From NCBI GenBank assembly GCA_020638695.1, contig JACKIB010000008.1:62001-126000 (forward strand): DNA of 64,000 nucleotides, in the 5' to 3' direction. Source of the stretch: Planctomycetota bacterium. GTDB taxonomy: Bacteria; Planctomycetota; UBA1135; UBA2386. Position numbers and translations under genes: made by a program. This document shows, piece by piece, positions 9,137 through 18,599 of the stretch; positions within the stretch are counted from its first letter, which is position 1, and every line of letters begins with the position of its first letter. The notes beneath the pieces were generated by a model. It had not been told where the DNA came from, ran no database searches, and saw nothing but the letters and a program-made list of their open reading frames with translations.

Positions 9137-11857
9137 TCACGGACCGCCGATCTCCTGAACTTGTACGGCGCGAACCCGCGCCACGCCACCCGACAGGTAC
9201 ACAAACGCCTTGCTGGCCCCCTGCGGGGCGGTCTGCCAGAACTCGAAGCGGCCCGGGCACTCGGGCACCACCGCGCGCCGCCAGAACAGCAACAGCCGGT
9301 CGGCGGCGTCGAGCCAGTTGATCTGGACGGTGAAGGCGCCGCCCGGATCCACGGTGCCATCGACCGAGAGTGCGTAGAGCGTGCCGGCACGCACCGTGAT
9401 GGCGCGCGTCAACTGGGTACCGGCGGGCAGCACCAGCACACCATCCTCGGCGCGCGGTTGGCCACCGGCGACGTTCCAGTCGCGCAGCGGATCCGCCGTC
9501 ACCGGCCACACGTCGCGCCGCGGCGGCGGCGGCTGGTCGGCGGCGCGCGGCGCGGCGCGCACGGCCAGCAGGCGCATGCCGCGGTCGGCGAAGCAGGGCT
9601 CGAGGTAGCGGTCGGTGAAGGCGGGGCGGAACAAGCCGGTGCGCCGGCTGTCGGGCAGACCGTTCAACCGCACGTCGAGGGTCGAGTAGAGCACGTGGGT
9701 GTAGCCGTGCTGGCACAGCGCGCGGTGCGCCGTCGCGTCGTCGCGCCAGCCTCCAGGCTCGAACAACGCATTCATCGGATCGATCAGCGACCGGATGCCG
9801 TGCACCAGCGAGGTCGCCGGCGCCTCGAAGTACAGGTGGTCGCGCAGTCCGTAGACCTGCAGCACCCGCGCCGCCGCACCGTGCGCGTCGTTGAGCCAAC
9901 GAGCGGAGGTGTACGTCTCGCGGTGGACCGCGAGGTAGCGATCGATCGGCTCGTCACCCAGCACCACGGCGGCCGGCAGCGCCGGTCCGCGGATCCCGCG
10001 CCACAGCCAGGATTCCTTGCGCGCCACCATCGAGCCGAACCCCGCAAGGCAGAGTCCCAACACCGCGACACCGAGTAGACCGCCGCCCGTGGGACCCAGT
10101 CGCCGGCGCCAACTCTCGATCCCGAGGCCGAGCGCGACGGTGGCGAACAGCAACACGAACAAGCTGTAGCGCGCGTTCTGCTCGGTGAGCGCCCAACAGC
10201 CGCCCGCCACGACCGCGGCGATCCACCACGGCATGTTCGCCCCGGAACCCGCCGCGGAACGACGCAGCAGCAGGGCGGCGACACCGAGCGGGAGCAGGGC
10301 GAGCAGCGCCGGGTGGTAGGCGCCGACCTCGACGAACTTGCCGGGATCGAAGAACAGGGTCCACGGCAGGCGCGCGAGATCGGGCAGTGCGGTACCGACG
10401 CCGAACGAGTGCGAAGGCGGCTCCACGTCGATCAACGGGCTGCGGAACAGCCGGTTGGCGAACGGGAACACCGGGTTGCCGGCGACCCACCAGGAACGCA
10501 CGAGCCACGGTCCCAGACCCGCGAGCACTCCCCCGCCGAGCCGCAGCGAGTCTGCCAGCAGCGCGCGCCATCCGGCGCGAAACGACGGCCCGACCCACAA
10601 CACCCCCACCACCACGGCTGCGATCCCGCCGTTGAGCTTGACCGCCGCGGCCGTGCCGGCACACAGCCCCGCGGCCCACAGCCACCCCGGGTCGCGCGCG
10701 CTGCGCCGCCAGTGCCACACCGCGAGCACCGCGGCGTACATGAAGAACAGCTGGGTCACGTCGACGAAGCCCCACGCGAACTGCACCCACAAAAGGGTGC
10801 TGCCGCAGAACATCAACGGCCACAGTGCCGCGTGGCCTGCCCGCTCGGCGGCGAACGGCTCGCGCCGCATGCTGGCGAGGATCAGCACCCCCAGCAGCAG
10901 CTGGACGATCTTGCCCACCGGCACGCCGAGCGCCGGCAGCGCCAGCAGATAGAGCATCTCGCCAGCACACGCGCCGTAGCTGCCGGTCATCTCCGGCAGC
11001 GGACGAATCGCACCGGCGCGCAGCCAGTGCACCGGTCCGGCAGTGCGAAAGCCCAGCGCATCGGGCCCGACTTCCGGCGCCAGGGCGGCGATCCAGTAGA
11101 TGCCGATCAGCGCGACCAGTGCCGCGCGGGCAGCCGCACCGACGTAGCTGGGCGGCGGGTCGAAGCGCAGCGCCGACACCGAGGCCACCACGTGCCGCCA
11201 CAGCAAGACGGTGGTCACGCCGAGGACCCCGAACAACACGGCGCGCGAGCACATCCCCAAGGTTCCGAGCGCGAGGGTGACCGCGATCCACACCGCGAAC
11301 CCGACCGCGGTCACGGTCAGCCCGGTGGCGCGTCGCAGCAGCACTCGACCTGTCGCGTGCGCGATCACGCCCAGCCACACCACCGCCAGCAGGCGCAGTC
11401 CAGCCCCCGCGACGAGGGTGCCGAGCAGCACCGGCACCGCGCAGAACACCGCGAACGCACGACCGAACCACGCGGAGTCCGCGGCACCGCCGATCGCGCC
11501 GCCGAGTCGGAACCCCGCCCCGGCCCCTGCAGCTGCGAGCAGCGCCACCCACGCCGCCGCACCGTCTTCGAGCACCAGCAGCGGACGCAGCGCCGCCGCT
11601 ACCTGCGGGATCCACCACGCGGCGACCGCCGCCGACAACAGCGCCAGCGTTGCGATCGCTGCTGCGGCGGTCCGCCGCGCCACCCACCATCCCAACGCTG
11701 TCGCGACCGCCCCGCCGAACAACGCGCAAGCCAAGCCCGCTGCGGGAACGCGCGGGAAGCCGGCGACCATCACGTAGCGCCATGCGACCAGCACAGCCCA
11801 CGCACACGCGACTGCCAGCGATGCACGCACGATGCGCCGGCGCGCCTTGCCCTCCAT
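9137..11857 (-). CDS. Large membrane protein, GT39/ArnT-like (predicted glycosyltransferase)
   Basis: A protein of about 906 residues with a dozen or more hydrophobic segments in the first two thirds and a soluble C-terminal domain of about 250 residues. GTAAAVKLNGGIA in the middle resembles the conserved cytoplasmic-loop region of PMT_2-type transferases, and a long periplasmic C-terminus is common there. The typical N-terminal acidic DE motif is not obvious, so the call rests on architecture and context. The start chosen is ATG 11857; an ATG at 11908 would add 17 residues and sits directly against an intergenic repeat. It lies in the glycan block with a deacetylase and two glycosyltransferase genes. 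Confidence 0.6.
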   Translation of the reverse strand: MEGKARRRIVRASLAVACAWAVLVAWRYVMVAGFPRVPAAGLACALFGGAVATALGWWVARRTAAAAIATLALLSAAVAAWWIPQVAAALRPLLVLEDGAAAWVALLAAAGAGAGFRLGGAIGGAADSAWFGRAFAVFCAVPVLLGTLVAGAGLRLLAVVWLGVIAHATGRVLLRRATGLTVTAVGFAVWIAVTLALGTLGMCSRAVLFGVLGVTTVLLWRHVVASVSALRFDPPPSYVGAAARAALVALIGIYWIAALAPEVGPDALGFRTAGPVHWLRAGAIRPLPEMTGSYGACAGEMLYLLALPALGVPVGKIVQLLLGVLILASMRREPFAAERAGHAALWPLMFCGSTLLWVQFAWGFVDVTQLFFMYAAVLAVWHWRRSARDPGWLWAAGLCAGTAAAVKLNGGIAAVVVGVLWVGPSFRAGWRALLADSLRLGGGVLAGLGPWLVRSWWVAGNPVFPFANRLFRSPLIDVEPPSHSFGVGTALPDLARLPWTLFFDPGKFVEVGAYHPALLALLPLGVAALLLRRSAAGSGANMPWWIAAVVAGGCWALTEQNARYSLFVLLFATVALGLGIESWRRRLGPTGGGLLGVAVLGLCLAGFGSMVARKESWLWRGIRGPALPAAVVLGDEPIDRYLAVHRETYTSARWLNDAHGAAARVLQVYGLRDHLYFEAPATSLVHGIRSLIDPMNALFEPGGWRDDATAHRALCQHGYTHVLYSTLDVRLNGLPDSRRTGLFRPAFTDRYLEPCFADRGMRLLAVRAAPRAADQPPPPRRDVWPVTADPLRDWNVAGGQPRAEDGVLVLPAGTQLTRAITVRAGTLYALSVDGTVDPGGAFTVQINWLDAADRLLLFWRRAVVPECPGRFEFWQTAPQGASKAFVYLSGGVARVRAVQVQEIGGP

Positions 11858-11908
11858 CACCGGGATTGCTGCCTCGACGGACACGTGGCGGTCGGCGACA
11901 CCCCACAT

Positions 11909-12095
11909 CAGCCCGGACCATTCAGGATCGAGCTGCTGCGACTCGGCTTGTCGTGGACGAGCTGAAGATCTGCGGCGCAGCGATCGGGCCGGCGACACAC
12001 GGGAAGAACTCTGGCGACGCGCCAAATCGTGGCGCGAACGCCTTCGCGGCGACGCGTCGTCGCACACCTCGTGCGGGCGCGGCAGCCGGCCGCCG
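11909..12095. repeat. Intergenic repeat family, copy 1
   Basis: The stretch 11910-11945 opens with AGCCCGGACCATTC and continues to a GAGCTGCTGCGAC segment. This matches the terminal 40 bases of the copy at 36398-36575. The rest of the gap, up to the stop codon of the glycosyltransferase at 12096, is GC-rich and only loosely similar. The element lies downstream of that gene's stop, as do the other family members. Confidence 0.6.
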
Positions 12096-14390
12096 TCAAG
12101 ACTGCGGCGTCGCGCACCCGTTGACCCGGAACGGCTTGACGATCTCCGGCGGCGGCGATTCCGGGTCCCATGTGCGATAGCTGTGGGCAACCCACTCGCG
12201 ACCCCACTTGGCTTCGAACTTCTTCTTGTTGCTCTCGAAGATCGCGCGGTACTCGGGTCGCTGCAGCTTGCCGAACGAGCCTTCACCCCAGTGGTGCACG
12301 AACACGTCCTCGGCACACACCGTTCGCCACCCGGCCTCGCGCACGCGCAGCGAGAAGTCGTCGTCCTCGAACATGCCGACCCCGTAGCGCTCATCGAGCG
12401 GCCCGATCCGGTCGACCACCTCGCGACGCATCGCGACGCAGAACATCGCCAGCACCCCGATGTCGAAGTGCAGCCCGTCGTGCCGAGCCGTGTAGTCGGC
12501 GGCGAACGCGTCGATCCCCGCAGGGTCGGTGTAGCGGACCGGGATCTTGGCCTCGTTGCCTGCGAAGCTGGTCACCGGCCCGACCATCCCCACTTCCGGG
12601 TTCTTGAGGTAGCGGACCAGCCCGAACAGCCACCCCGGAGTGACGATCGTGTCGTTGTTGAGCAGCACCAGGTACTCGGCGTCGCTGGCCGCTTCGATGC
12701 CTTGGTTGTTTGCTCGGGCGAATCCGTGGTTGGCCTCGTTGAGGATCAGCCGGATGCGCGGGTCGGCTGCTGCAGCGTTTACGAGGTAGTCGACGACGTC
12801 GCGGTTCGACGCATTGTCGACCACGATCACCTCGAAGTTCGGGTACGCGGTCTTGCCGAGGATGCTCTCCAGACACTGCCGCATGTAGTCCGGGTTCTGG
12901 TAGCTGACGACGATGATGGCGACCTTGCCGAATCCGGTGCGGATCGCGCCCTCCAGCACCTCGTAGCGACGTCGCCAAGTGTGTTGGGCCGCGAACTCGC
13001 GCCGCCGGCCTGCACGTTGTTCGTCGTCCTCGGCCAACGCTCGCTCGGCAGCGCGCACGAACTCGCCGGCATCGGTGGCCGCGTAGAAGAACTCGCGGAA
13101 CGGGTGCAGCTCGTTGAGCTCGACCGCCACCACCGGCTTGCCGGCGGCCAGGTACTCGAAGAACTTCACCGGGTTGGTGGCGCGGGTCAGCTCGTTGTCG
13201 AGGAACGGGATGCACGCGACATCGAAGCCGTGCAAGTAGCACGGCAGCTCCGAGTACGGCACCTCGCCCAGCAGCCGGACATTCGGCAGTCGGCTGAAGA
13301 CTCCGACGTCGGCGCCATCGGTGTGGCCGATCAGCACGAAGGTCCAGTCGGGGCGAGCAGCCGCGGCCTCGGCGATCATCGCCACGTCGAACCAGTGGCT
13401 GATCGCCCCGTAGTAGCCGATCACCGGGCGCTTCAGCTCACGGAACATCTCGTGCGGGTCGCCGTGCTGGAAGTGCTCCAAGTCGCCGGCGTTGGGCACC
13501 TCGAGCACCGAATCGGTGACGCGTCGCGCCTTCTCGGTGAGCAGCCGCGCAGTGGTCACCACCAGATCGCTGTCGCGCAGCAGGTCGTCCTCGGTGGCGA
13601 CCATGTGGCTGGTGTTGGTGGCGAACCCGGCGTGCTCGTCCATGCAGTCGTAGACCACCCGCCAACCCCAGCGATCGCGCAGCGCATTGGCGAGTGGCGC
13701 CCAGAACGGCAGGTGGACGACCACCACCGCCTCGTGGATCCGCTCCCGGCGGCGCAACTCGGCGATCGCCGTGACGAACGCGCTCAACGCCTGCGGAGTG
13801 AGCACGTCGCGGTAGAGGTTGAGCCGCTGCGGCGAGGGCAGCGTGACGCCGACCACACCCGGCATGATGCGGCGGCACTTCGCGGCGCGTCCCTCCTGGT
13901 GGAAGGCTGTGCGCAGGTAGAACACCCGATGGCCATCGCGGGCGAACTCGCGCAGCAGCTGCTGCGGTCGTTGGAAGCGGAACTCCCAGTCGATCACCGG
14001 CAGGCAGAACACATCGAAGCTGCGCGCCGGCGGCAGCTCCGCGCGCAGCGACCCGCCGGTCGAGCTGCGCGGCAGCTGGTGGGTGCGTGGCCCCAGAGCC
14101 CGACGCATCGGCACGAGGACCGTGTCCGCCGCGCGCCACAGGGTGTGGGTCAGCCGGTAGATCTTGGACGAGAAGATCTGCGCGATGGTCTCTTCCTTCT
14201 CGGCGAGTTGGTCGGCCAGCCGCTCGGCGCGTTCCTCGGTTTCCTCGAGACGAACCCCGAGGCGTTCGATCTCCTTCTCGAGCTCCGCGACTCGCCTGGC
14301 CAGCCTCGACGAGGTGCGTCCAGCTTCTCCGATCGGGGTGTCCAAGGGACCGAACGATAGCGCCCTCCGCGGACCCGGGCAACCTTCCAC
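12096..14390 (-). CDS. Two-domain glycosyltransferase (coiled coil, GT4-like, GT2)
   Basis: The 764-residue protein has three parts. Residues 25-80 form a heptad-rich coiled coil (ELEKEIERLGVRLEETEE). Residues 125-490 are a GT-B transferase, with YDCMDEHAGF, IGYYGAISHWFD and the donor-site region PVKFFEYLAAGKPVV. Residues 500-760 are a GT-A family 2 domain, with IIVVSYQNPDYM, VIVVDNASN, LLNNDTIV (acidic metal site) and MFEDDDFSLR. It probably adds two sugars in succession to a surface glycan. The start is GTG 14390, 12 bases after the lysC stop; a TTG at 14345 is an alternative. Fusion of two transferases is known in large glycan clusters. Confidence 0.85.
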   Translation of the reverse strand: MEGCPGPRRALSFGPLDTPIGEAGRTSSRLARRVAELEKEIERLGVRLEETEERAERLADQLAEKEETIAQIFSSKIYRLTHTLWRAADTVLVPMRRALGPRTHQLPRSSTGGSLRAELPPARSFDVFCLPVIDWEFRFQRPQQLLREFARDGHRVFYLRTAFHQEGRAAKCRRIMPGVVGVTLPSPQRLNLYRDVLTPQALSAFVTAIAELRRRERIHEAVVVVHLPFWAPLANALRDRWGWRVVYDCMDEHAGFATNTSHMVATEDDLLRDSDLVVTTARLLTEKARRVTDSVLEVPNAGDLEHFQHGDPHEMFRELKRPVIGYYGAISHWFDVAMIAEAAAARPDWTFVLIGHTDGADVGVFSRLPNVRLLGEVPYSELPCYLHGFDVACIPFLDNELTRATNPVKFFEYLAAGKPVVAVELNELHPFREFFYAATDAGEFVRAAERALAEDDEQRAGRRREFAAQHTWRRRYEVLEGAIRTGFGKVAIIVVSYQNPDYMRQCLESILGKTAYPNFEVIVVDNASNRDVVDYLVNAAAADPRIRLILNEANHGFARANNQGIEAASDAEYLVLLNNDTIVTPGWLFGLVRYLKNPEVGMVGPVTSFAGNEAKIPVRYTDPAGIDAFAADYTARHDGLHFDIGVLAMFCVAMRREVVDRIGPLDERYGVGMFEDDDFSLRVREAGWRTVCAEDVFVHHWGEGSFGKLQRPEYRAIFESNKKKFEAKWGREWVAHSYRTWDPESPPPEIVKPFRVNGCATPQS

Positions 14391-14402
14391 GGCGTGGGCC
14401 GG

Positions 14403-15719
14403 TCAGCCGAAGAACCGCCGGTGCAGCGCGTTGACGGCCCGCGCCAGATCGGCCTGGTCGATCACCAGCGCGATGTTGACCTTGATGGCCCCCTGGCTGA
14501 TGACCCGCACCCGCACGCGGTGCTCCGCGAGCGTTCCGAGCACCTGCGCGGCAACCCCCGGCTCCGCCGCGATGCCCTGTCCGACGACGCAGACCATGGC
14601 GTGCCCGGACTCCACCGACACTTCGCCGAGTCCGCCGAGCGCATCGCGGAACCCCTGCAGGTGGTCCGCGCGGTCGGCGGTCATGGTGATCGAGACCTCC
14701 GAGGTAGCCACCAGGTCGACGTCCACCTCGTGCTCGGCGGCAGCCGCGAACACCCTGGCCAGGAACCCGTGCTGCTGCAGCATCGGTGGAGAGACCAGGG
14801 TGATCAGGTGGATGCCCGGCTTGTGCACGACGGCGCGGACTGGCACACCGGGCTCGGAGTAACGCGGCAGGATCACCGTGCCGGGGCTGTCCGGCCGGTG
14901 GGTGTTGAGCACCCGCACCGGGATGTTCTTCTGCATCGCCGGCAGGATCGTGGCGGGGTGCAGGACCTTGCCGCCGTAGTACGCCAACTCGCTGGCTTCG
15001 CCGAAACTCATGGTCGGGATCGGGCGGGTACCTTCGACCAACCGTGGGTCGGCGGTCATCACGCCGTCGACATCGGTCCAGATCTGGATTTCGCGCACGT
15101 CCAGCGCATTGCCGAACAAGGCCGCCGAGTAGTCGGAGCCGTTGCGACCCAGGGTGGTGATGTTGCCGTGTTTGTCCGCAGCCAAGAAACCCGTGATCAC
15201 AGGTAACCCGGTTTGCCGCGCCTCGTCGATCGCCCGGGCGATGCGGCCGTCGTCCGGCACGGGCCGCGCGCGGCCGAAGTTGCTGTCGCTGCGCAGCCCG
15301 GCAGCGAACGCATCGACCGCGACCGCGGGCATTCCCTGGGCGGTGAAGTAGGCCGCGACCACGCGCGCCGAACACCGCTCGCCGTAGCTCAGCAGTAGGT
15401 CCATCGCCCGCGGGCTCGCTTCCTTCACCAACTGCATGCCTCGGGTCAGGTCGGCGAGTTCGCCCAGGAGCGGGTCCAGGAGATCGCCCGGAAGGCGAAG
15501 GTCGGCGAGCATCTGCCGGTGGCGGAGGGTGATCGGCCCGAGGTCGGCCGCGCCGCGCGGTGCCGAGTTGCCGAGCTCCACCAGCGCGTTGGTGACGCCG
15601 GAAAACGCCGACACCACTACGACGGGGTCTTCGGCGCGCCGCTGCTGCACCAGCTGCAGGACGTTGGCGATCGACTGCGGCGTACCCACGGAGGTACCGC
15701 CGAACTTCATGATGATCAT
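14403..15719 (-). CDS. lysC: Aspartate kinase
   Basis: The 438-residue enzyme phosphorylates aspartate, the first step towards lysine, threonine and methionine. MKFGGTSVG near the N-terminus is the aspartokinase signature. LGRNGSDYSAALFGNAL and TDVDGVMTADPR supply the substrate and nucleotide sites. Two ACT domains follow, starting near ITLVSPPMLQQHGFLARVF and MVCVVGQGIAAEPGVAAQV, and would mediate feedback control. The length is close to that of monofunctional aspartokinases. It is divergent from the LeuA-like gene with only 66 bases between them. Confidence 0.93.
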   Translation of the reverse strand: MIIMKFGGTSVGTPQSIANVLQLVQQRRAEDPVVVVSAFSGVTNALVELGNSAPRGAADLGPITLRHRQMLADLRLPGDLLDPLLGELADLTRGMQLVKEASPRAMDLLLSYGERCSARVVAAYFTAQGMPAVAVDAFAAGLRSDSNFGRARPVPDDGRIARAIDEARQTGLPVITGFLAADKHGNITTLGRNGSDYSAALFGNALDVREIQIWTDVDGVMTADPRLVEGTRPIPTMSFGEASELAYYGGKVLHPATILPAMQKNIPVRVLNTHRPDSPGTVILPRYSEPGVPVRAVVHKPGIHLITLVSPPMLQQHGFLARVFAAAAEHEVDVDLVATSEVSITMTADRADHLQGFRDALGGLGEVSVESGHAMVCVVGQGIAAEPGVAAQVLGTLAEHRVRVRVISQGAIKVNIALVIDQADLARAVNALHRRFFG

Positions 15720-15768
15720 GGCGCGGTGGCAGACTCGGGCGCGCTGAACTGGGCGCCTGCGCCAGGGA

Positions 15769-15777
15769 TGCTACAAT
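15769..15777 (+). promoter_or_regulatory. Extended -10 promoter, probably leaderless start
   Basis: TG at 15769-15770 and TACAAT at 15772-15777 form an extended -10 element. The last base of the hexamer is eight bases before the ATG at 15786, so transcription would begin at or next to the start codon. No ribosome-binding site is visible between them. Confidence 0.5.
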
Positions 15778-15785
15778 CGCGGCAC

Positions 15786-17006
15786 ATGCGGCGCATCGAA
15801 GACCTGATCTACGACTGGAACGTGCACCGAGACGCGTTCCACCCGACCAAGCCGGTTTACCTGAACGACGAGACGCTGCGCGACGGACTGCAGTCGCCCT
15901 CCGTCGCCGATCCGTCGGTGGAGGCCAAGCTGGAACTGATCCACCTGATGGAGGCGCTCGGTCTGCACGGGGTCGACCTCGGGCTGCCCGGCGCAGGCGA
16001 GCGGCCGCGCGAGGACATCCTGCGGCTGGCGAAGGAGATCGCGGACCACCGCATGGCGATCCGCCCGAACGTCGCGTGCCGCACCCTCGTGCAGGACATC
16101 GAGCCGGTGATCGAGCTGTCCCAGCGGGCCGGGGTCGCGGTCGAAGTCTGCACGTTCATCGGCAGCAGCTCGATTCGACAGTTCGCCGAGGACTGGAGTA
16201 TCGACCTGCTGCTCAAGCACACCGAGACGGCACTGAGCTACTGCCGCGACAACGACCTTCCGGTGATGTACGTCACCGAGGACACCACGCGGGCCCACCC
16301 CGACACGGTGCGCCGCCTCTACACGCTGGCGATCGAGCTCGGTGCCAAGCGGCTGTGTGTGTGTGACACCGTGGGCCACGCGACCCCGCCCGGCGTGCGG
16401 GCGGTGGTCGGTTTCGTCTCCGAGCTGGCCAAGGCGTCCGACCCGAACATCCAGATCGACTGGCACGGCCATCGCGACCGCGGGTTCGGATTGGCCAACT
16501 GCCTGGCGGCCATCGCAGCCGGTGCGGACCGGATCCACGCCACCGCGCTGGGGATCGGCGAACGGGCCGGCAACGCCGAGATGGACCTGCTGCTGGTGAA
16601 CCTGCGGCTGCTCGGTTGGATCGACAACGACCTCACCCGGCTGCGCGACTACGCCCAGACGGCCGCCAAGGCCGTGGACGTGCCCATTCCCGACAACTAT
16701 CCGGTGTTCGGCAGCGACGCGTTCGAGACCGCCACCGGCGTGCACGCTGCAGCCGTCATCAAGGCCTACCGCAAGGGCGACGTGGCGCTGGCGGACATGG
16801 TCTATTCGGGCGTACCGGCGGCGATGGTCGGGCTCGAGCAGAAGATCGGCGTGGGGCCGATGAGTGGCCGCTCGAACGTGATGTGGGTGCTCGAGCGCAT
16901 GGGGATCGAGCCGACCGACGCGCGGATCCAGCGGGTCCTGGATGGCGGCAAGGCGAGCAAACGCCTGCTCTCCGAGGCACGCATCCGCGAGCTGGCCGAG
17001 GGCTGA
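15786..17006 (+). CDS. LeuA-like DRE-TIM aldolase (2-isopropylmalate synthase family, lacking regulatory domain)
   Basis: The 406-residue protein carries YLNDETLRDGLQSP at about 24-37, the DRE-TIM metal and substrate motif, and DWHGHRDRGFG and GIGERAGNAEMD further on, which match the second metal and lid regions of isopropylmalate, citramalate or homocitrate synthases. It lacks the C-terminal allosteric domain of LeuA, so it is not a standard feedback-regulated enzyme. A Claisen condensation of acetyl-CoA with a 2-oxo acid is likely; the exact 2-oxo acid is unknown. It is divergent from lysC, which hints at, but does not prove, a role in amino-acid synthesis. Confidence 0.8.
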   Translation: MRRIEDLIYDWNVHRDAFHPTKPVYLNDETLRDGLQSPSVADPSVEAKLELIHLMEALGLHGVDLGLPGAGERPREDILRLAKEIADHRMAIRPNVACRTLVQDIEPVIELSQRAGVAVEVCTFIGSSSIRQFAEDWSIDLLLKHTETALSYCRDNDLPVMYVTEDTTRAHPDTVRRLYTLAIELGAKRLCVCDTVGHATPPGVRAVVGFVSELAKASDPNIQIDWHGHRDRGFGLANCLAAIAAGADRIHATALGIGERAGNAEMDLLLVNLRLLGWIDNDLTRLRDYAQTAAKAVDVPIPDNYPVFGSDAFETATGVHAAAVIKAYRKGDVALADMVYSGVPAAMVGLEQKIGVGPMSGRSNVMWVLERMGIEPTDARIQRVLDGGKASKRLLSEARIRELAEG

Positions 17007-17021
17007 CCGACCGGCGCTGTG

Positions 17022-17388
17022 CCGAGTCGCCCTTGGTGCCGACGCAGCGGCTGGGAGTCGGCGCCACAGGATGACGATCCACGAGATCCACGCCCCCCAT
17101 CCGTCACCCCCTGAGCTGCAGGGACCGCGGATCGTGCCGTACGCGAGATTCGTCTGTACCTCCCATGACACGTGGCAGTTGTTTCGCTGGCATGCAGCGG
17201 CCCCGGAAGCTCAAGCAAGCAAGCGGCCCAGGCCTCATGGCAGCGCGCAGCACCGCGCCCACCCAAGTCTTTGGGTGCAGCTTTGGCCGCGATAGGAGCC
17301 TCGCCGAATCCACCGGCCGTTCGACGAAGTCAGCAGCGACCTTGCGCGATCGCAGCGGCAGGTCAGCAATCGTCCGGGCTAACGGCCG
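17022..17388. repeat. Intergenic repeat family, copy 2 (rearranged)
   Basis: This copy fills most of the 372-base gap between two convergent genes. GAGTCGCCCTT at 17024-17034 and the CTGGGAGTC...GCGCCACAG segment at 17051-17070 match the second module of the copy near 36.6 kb. CTCGCCGAATCCACC at about 17300 and GTTCGACGAAGTCAGCAGCG further on match its other parts in a different order. About 185 bases in the middle (17113-17298) have no counterpart and include the hairpin ACCCAAGTCTTTGGGT. The right end, CGTCCGGGCT at 17371-17380, is the family terminus in reverse and supplies part of the stop codon of the small gene at 17379. Confidence 0.7.
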
Positions 17389-17612
17389 AGGTCCGCCGGG
17401 TTCTGCTGCCCGGCCGCACCGTTCTGGCCGACCAGCGCGGTGCCGTTGCGGCCGGCGCTCCCCTCGTGCTGGTAGCCCGCGGGTTTGCCGCGGAACACGC
17501 AGCGGTGGCACTTGTGGTAGAACTCGCGTTGTCGCTCCACGCACAGGCACTCGGCGATGGAGTGGGCGATGAGGGGGCGCTCATCACCCGTCAGGGTCGG
17601 GCATTGCCGCAT
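17379..17612 (-). CDS. Small cysteine-containing protein, possible zinc-binding
   Basis: A 77-residue protein from ATG 17612. Five cysteines lie at 4, 22, 24, 35 and 38. The last two form a CxxC in FYHKCHRCVFRGKPA, which looks like a metal-binding knuckle. The first 50 residues have amphipathic helices and charged positions that read like a real protein, and the final 27 are a Gly/Asn/Gln-rich tail. The stop codon TAG lies in the end of the intergenic repeat. The function is unknown. A longer start at 17693 is possible but adds low-complexity sequence. It is divergent from the first pseudopilin gene. Confidence 0.6.
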   Translation of the reverse strand: MRQCPTLTGDERPLIAHSIAECLCVERQREFYHKCHRCVFRGKPAGYQHEGSAGRNGTALVGQNGAAGQQNPADLGR

Positions 17613-17849
17613 GCGAATCCGGGGGAAGGGAGTTGCGGGCCCCGCGGGACCCGAGCCAAGCTCGGAGGATAGGCGGTGGCGGAGGCGCGTCAACGGTGCG
17701 GCGGCGTTTCCCCTTCACAGGATTTCCTTTCCTGTGGGCGCATTTGTTGCGCTGACCAGACCTGTCGCGCACGGAAACTTGCCGTAAGTGCGGTCCGATT
17801 CGACGGCCGGCGCACGGGGTCGCGGGCCCCGAGGGTCGATAACCGGACC

Positions 17850-18569
17850 GTGAAGGACCACCCGCAGGCAGTCCGACCGCCCAGTTCGTCCGCAGGTTTC
17901 ACCCTGCTGGAGATGCTCATCACCATCGCGATCCTCGCCGTGGTGGCCGCGATCGGCATCCCGTACTACCGGTCCTCGCTCACGACCTCGCGGATCACGC
18001 GAGCGCGTGAGGAGCTCCGGGTCATCGCCGAGGCGATCGACGTGTTCCGCACCAAGGACTCGACCGTCGTCCTTCCGGCCACCCTCGCCGACGTCGGCTA
18101 CGGCGGCAAACTCGACCCCTGGGGGCATCCCTACCTGTACCTCAACTTCGAGGCGGGCACCGGCAACGGCATGCAGTACGCCCTCGACCACGGCCTGGTC
18201 GATCCCGCACTGGCGAGCGGCGGAGGGGGAGGTGGCGGAGGAGCGCTGAGCGCCGTCACCGGCGGCGCGGCGACGGTAGCGCTCAATGCCGCCGACAAGC
18301 TCCAGCTGCAGAGCCTGGGGATCGCGGTGCCCCTGGATGCGGATTCGCAGTGGCTGAGCAGCGCCCAGAGCGTGCTGACGAATCGCGCGGCGGCGACCGC
18401 CAGCGTGAAGCGCAAGGACAAGTTCCTGTTCCCGATCAACTCCGACTACGACCTGTTCAGCCTGGGACCGAACGGCACGACCCGGCCCGAGCTCACCGAC
18501 AAGGCGTCGCTCGATGATGTGATCCGCGCCAACAACGGCGCCTTCTACGGTCAGGCAAAGGATTACTGA
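17850..18569 (+). CDS. GspG-like pseudopilin, copy 1
   Basis: A 239-residue prepilin-like protein from GTG 17850. A short leader of 16 or so residues ends in AGFTLLEMLITIAILAVVAA, the prepilin peptidase site with Glu at +5 and the hydrophobic helix. DPWGHPYLYLNFE resembles the conserved DPWGxPYxY of major pseudopilins of type II secretion-like systems, and SDYDLFSLGPNG resembles their calcium-loop region. A run of eight glycines lies in the middle. It shares nearly all of its last 55 residues with the next gene, 30 bases downstream, so the two are tandem duplicates. A GTG start this close to the leader is plausible but unproven. Confidence 0.85.
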   Translation: MKDHPQAVRPPSSSAGFTLLEMLITIAILAVVAAIGIPYYRSSLTTSRITRAREELRVIAEAIDVFRTKDSTVVLPATLADVGYGGKLDPWGHPYLYLNFEAGTGNGMQYALDHGLVDPALASGGGGGGGGALSAVTGGAATVALNAADKLQLQSLGIAVPLDADSQWLSSAQSVLTNRAAATASVKRKDKFLFPINSDYDLFSLGPNGTTRPELTDKASLDDVIRANNGAFYGQAKDY

Positions 18570-18599
18570 TCGACCCCTCCCAGAGCCGATAGACCACTC

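Noticed and set aside
17770..17800. Possible cyclic di-GMP riboswitch before the pseudopilins
   Set aside because: A short hairpin (ACGG/CCGT) is present, but the conserved riboswitch cores were not found.
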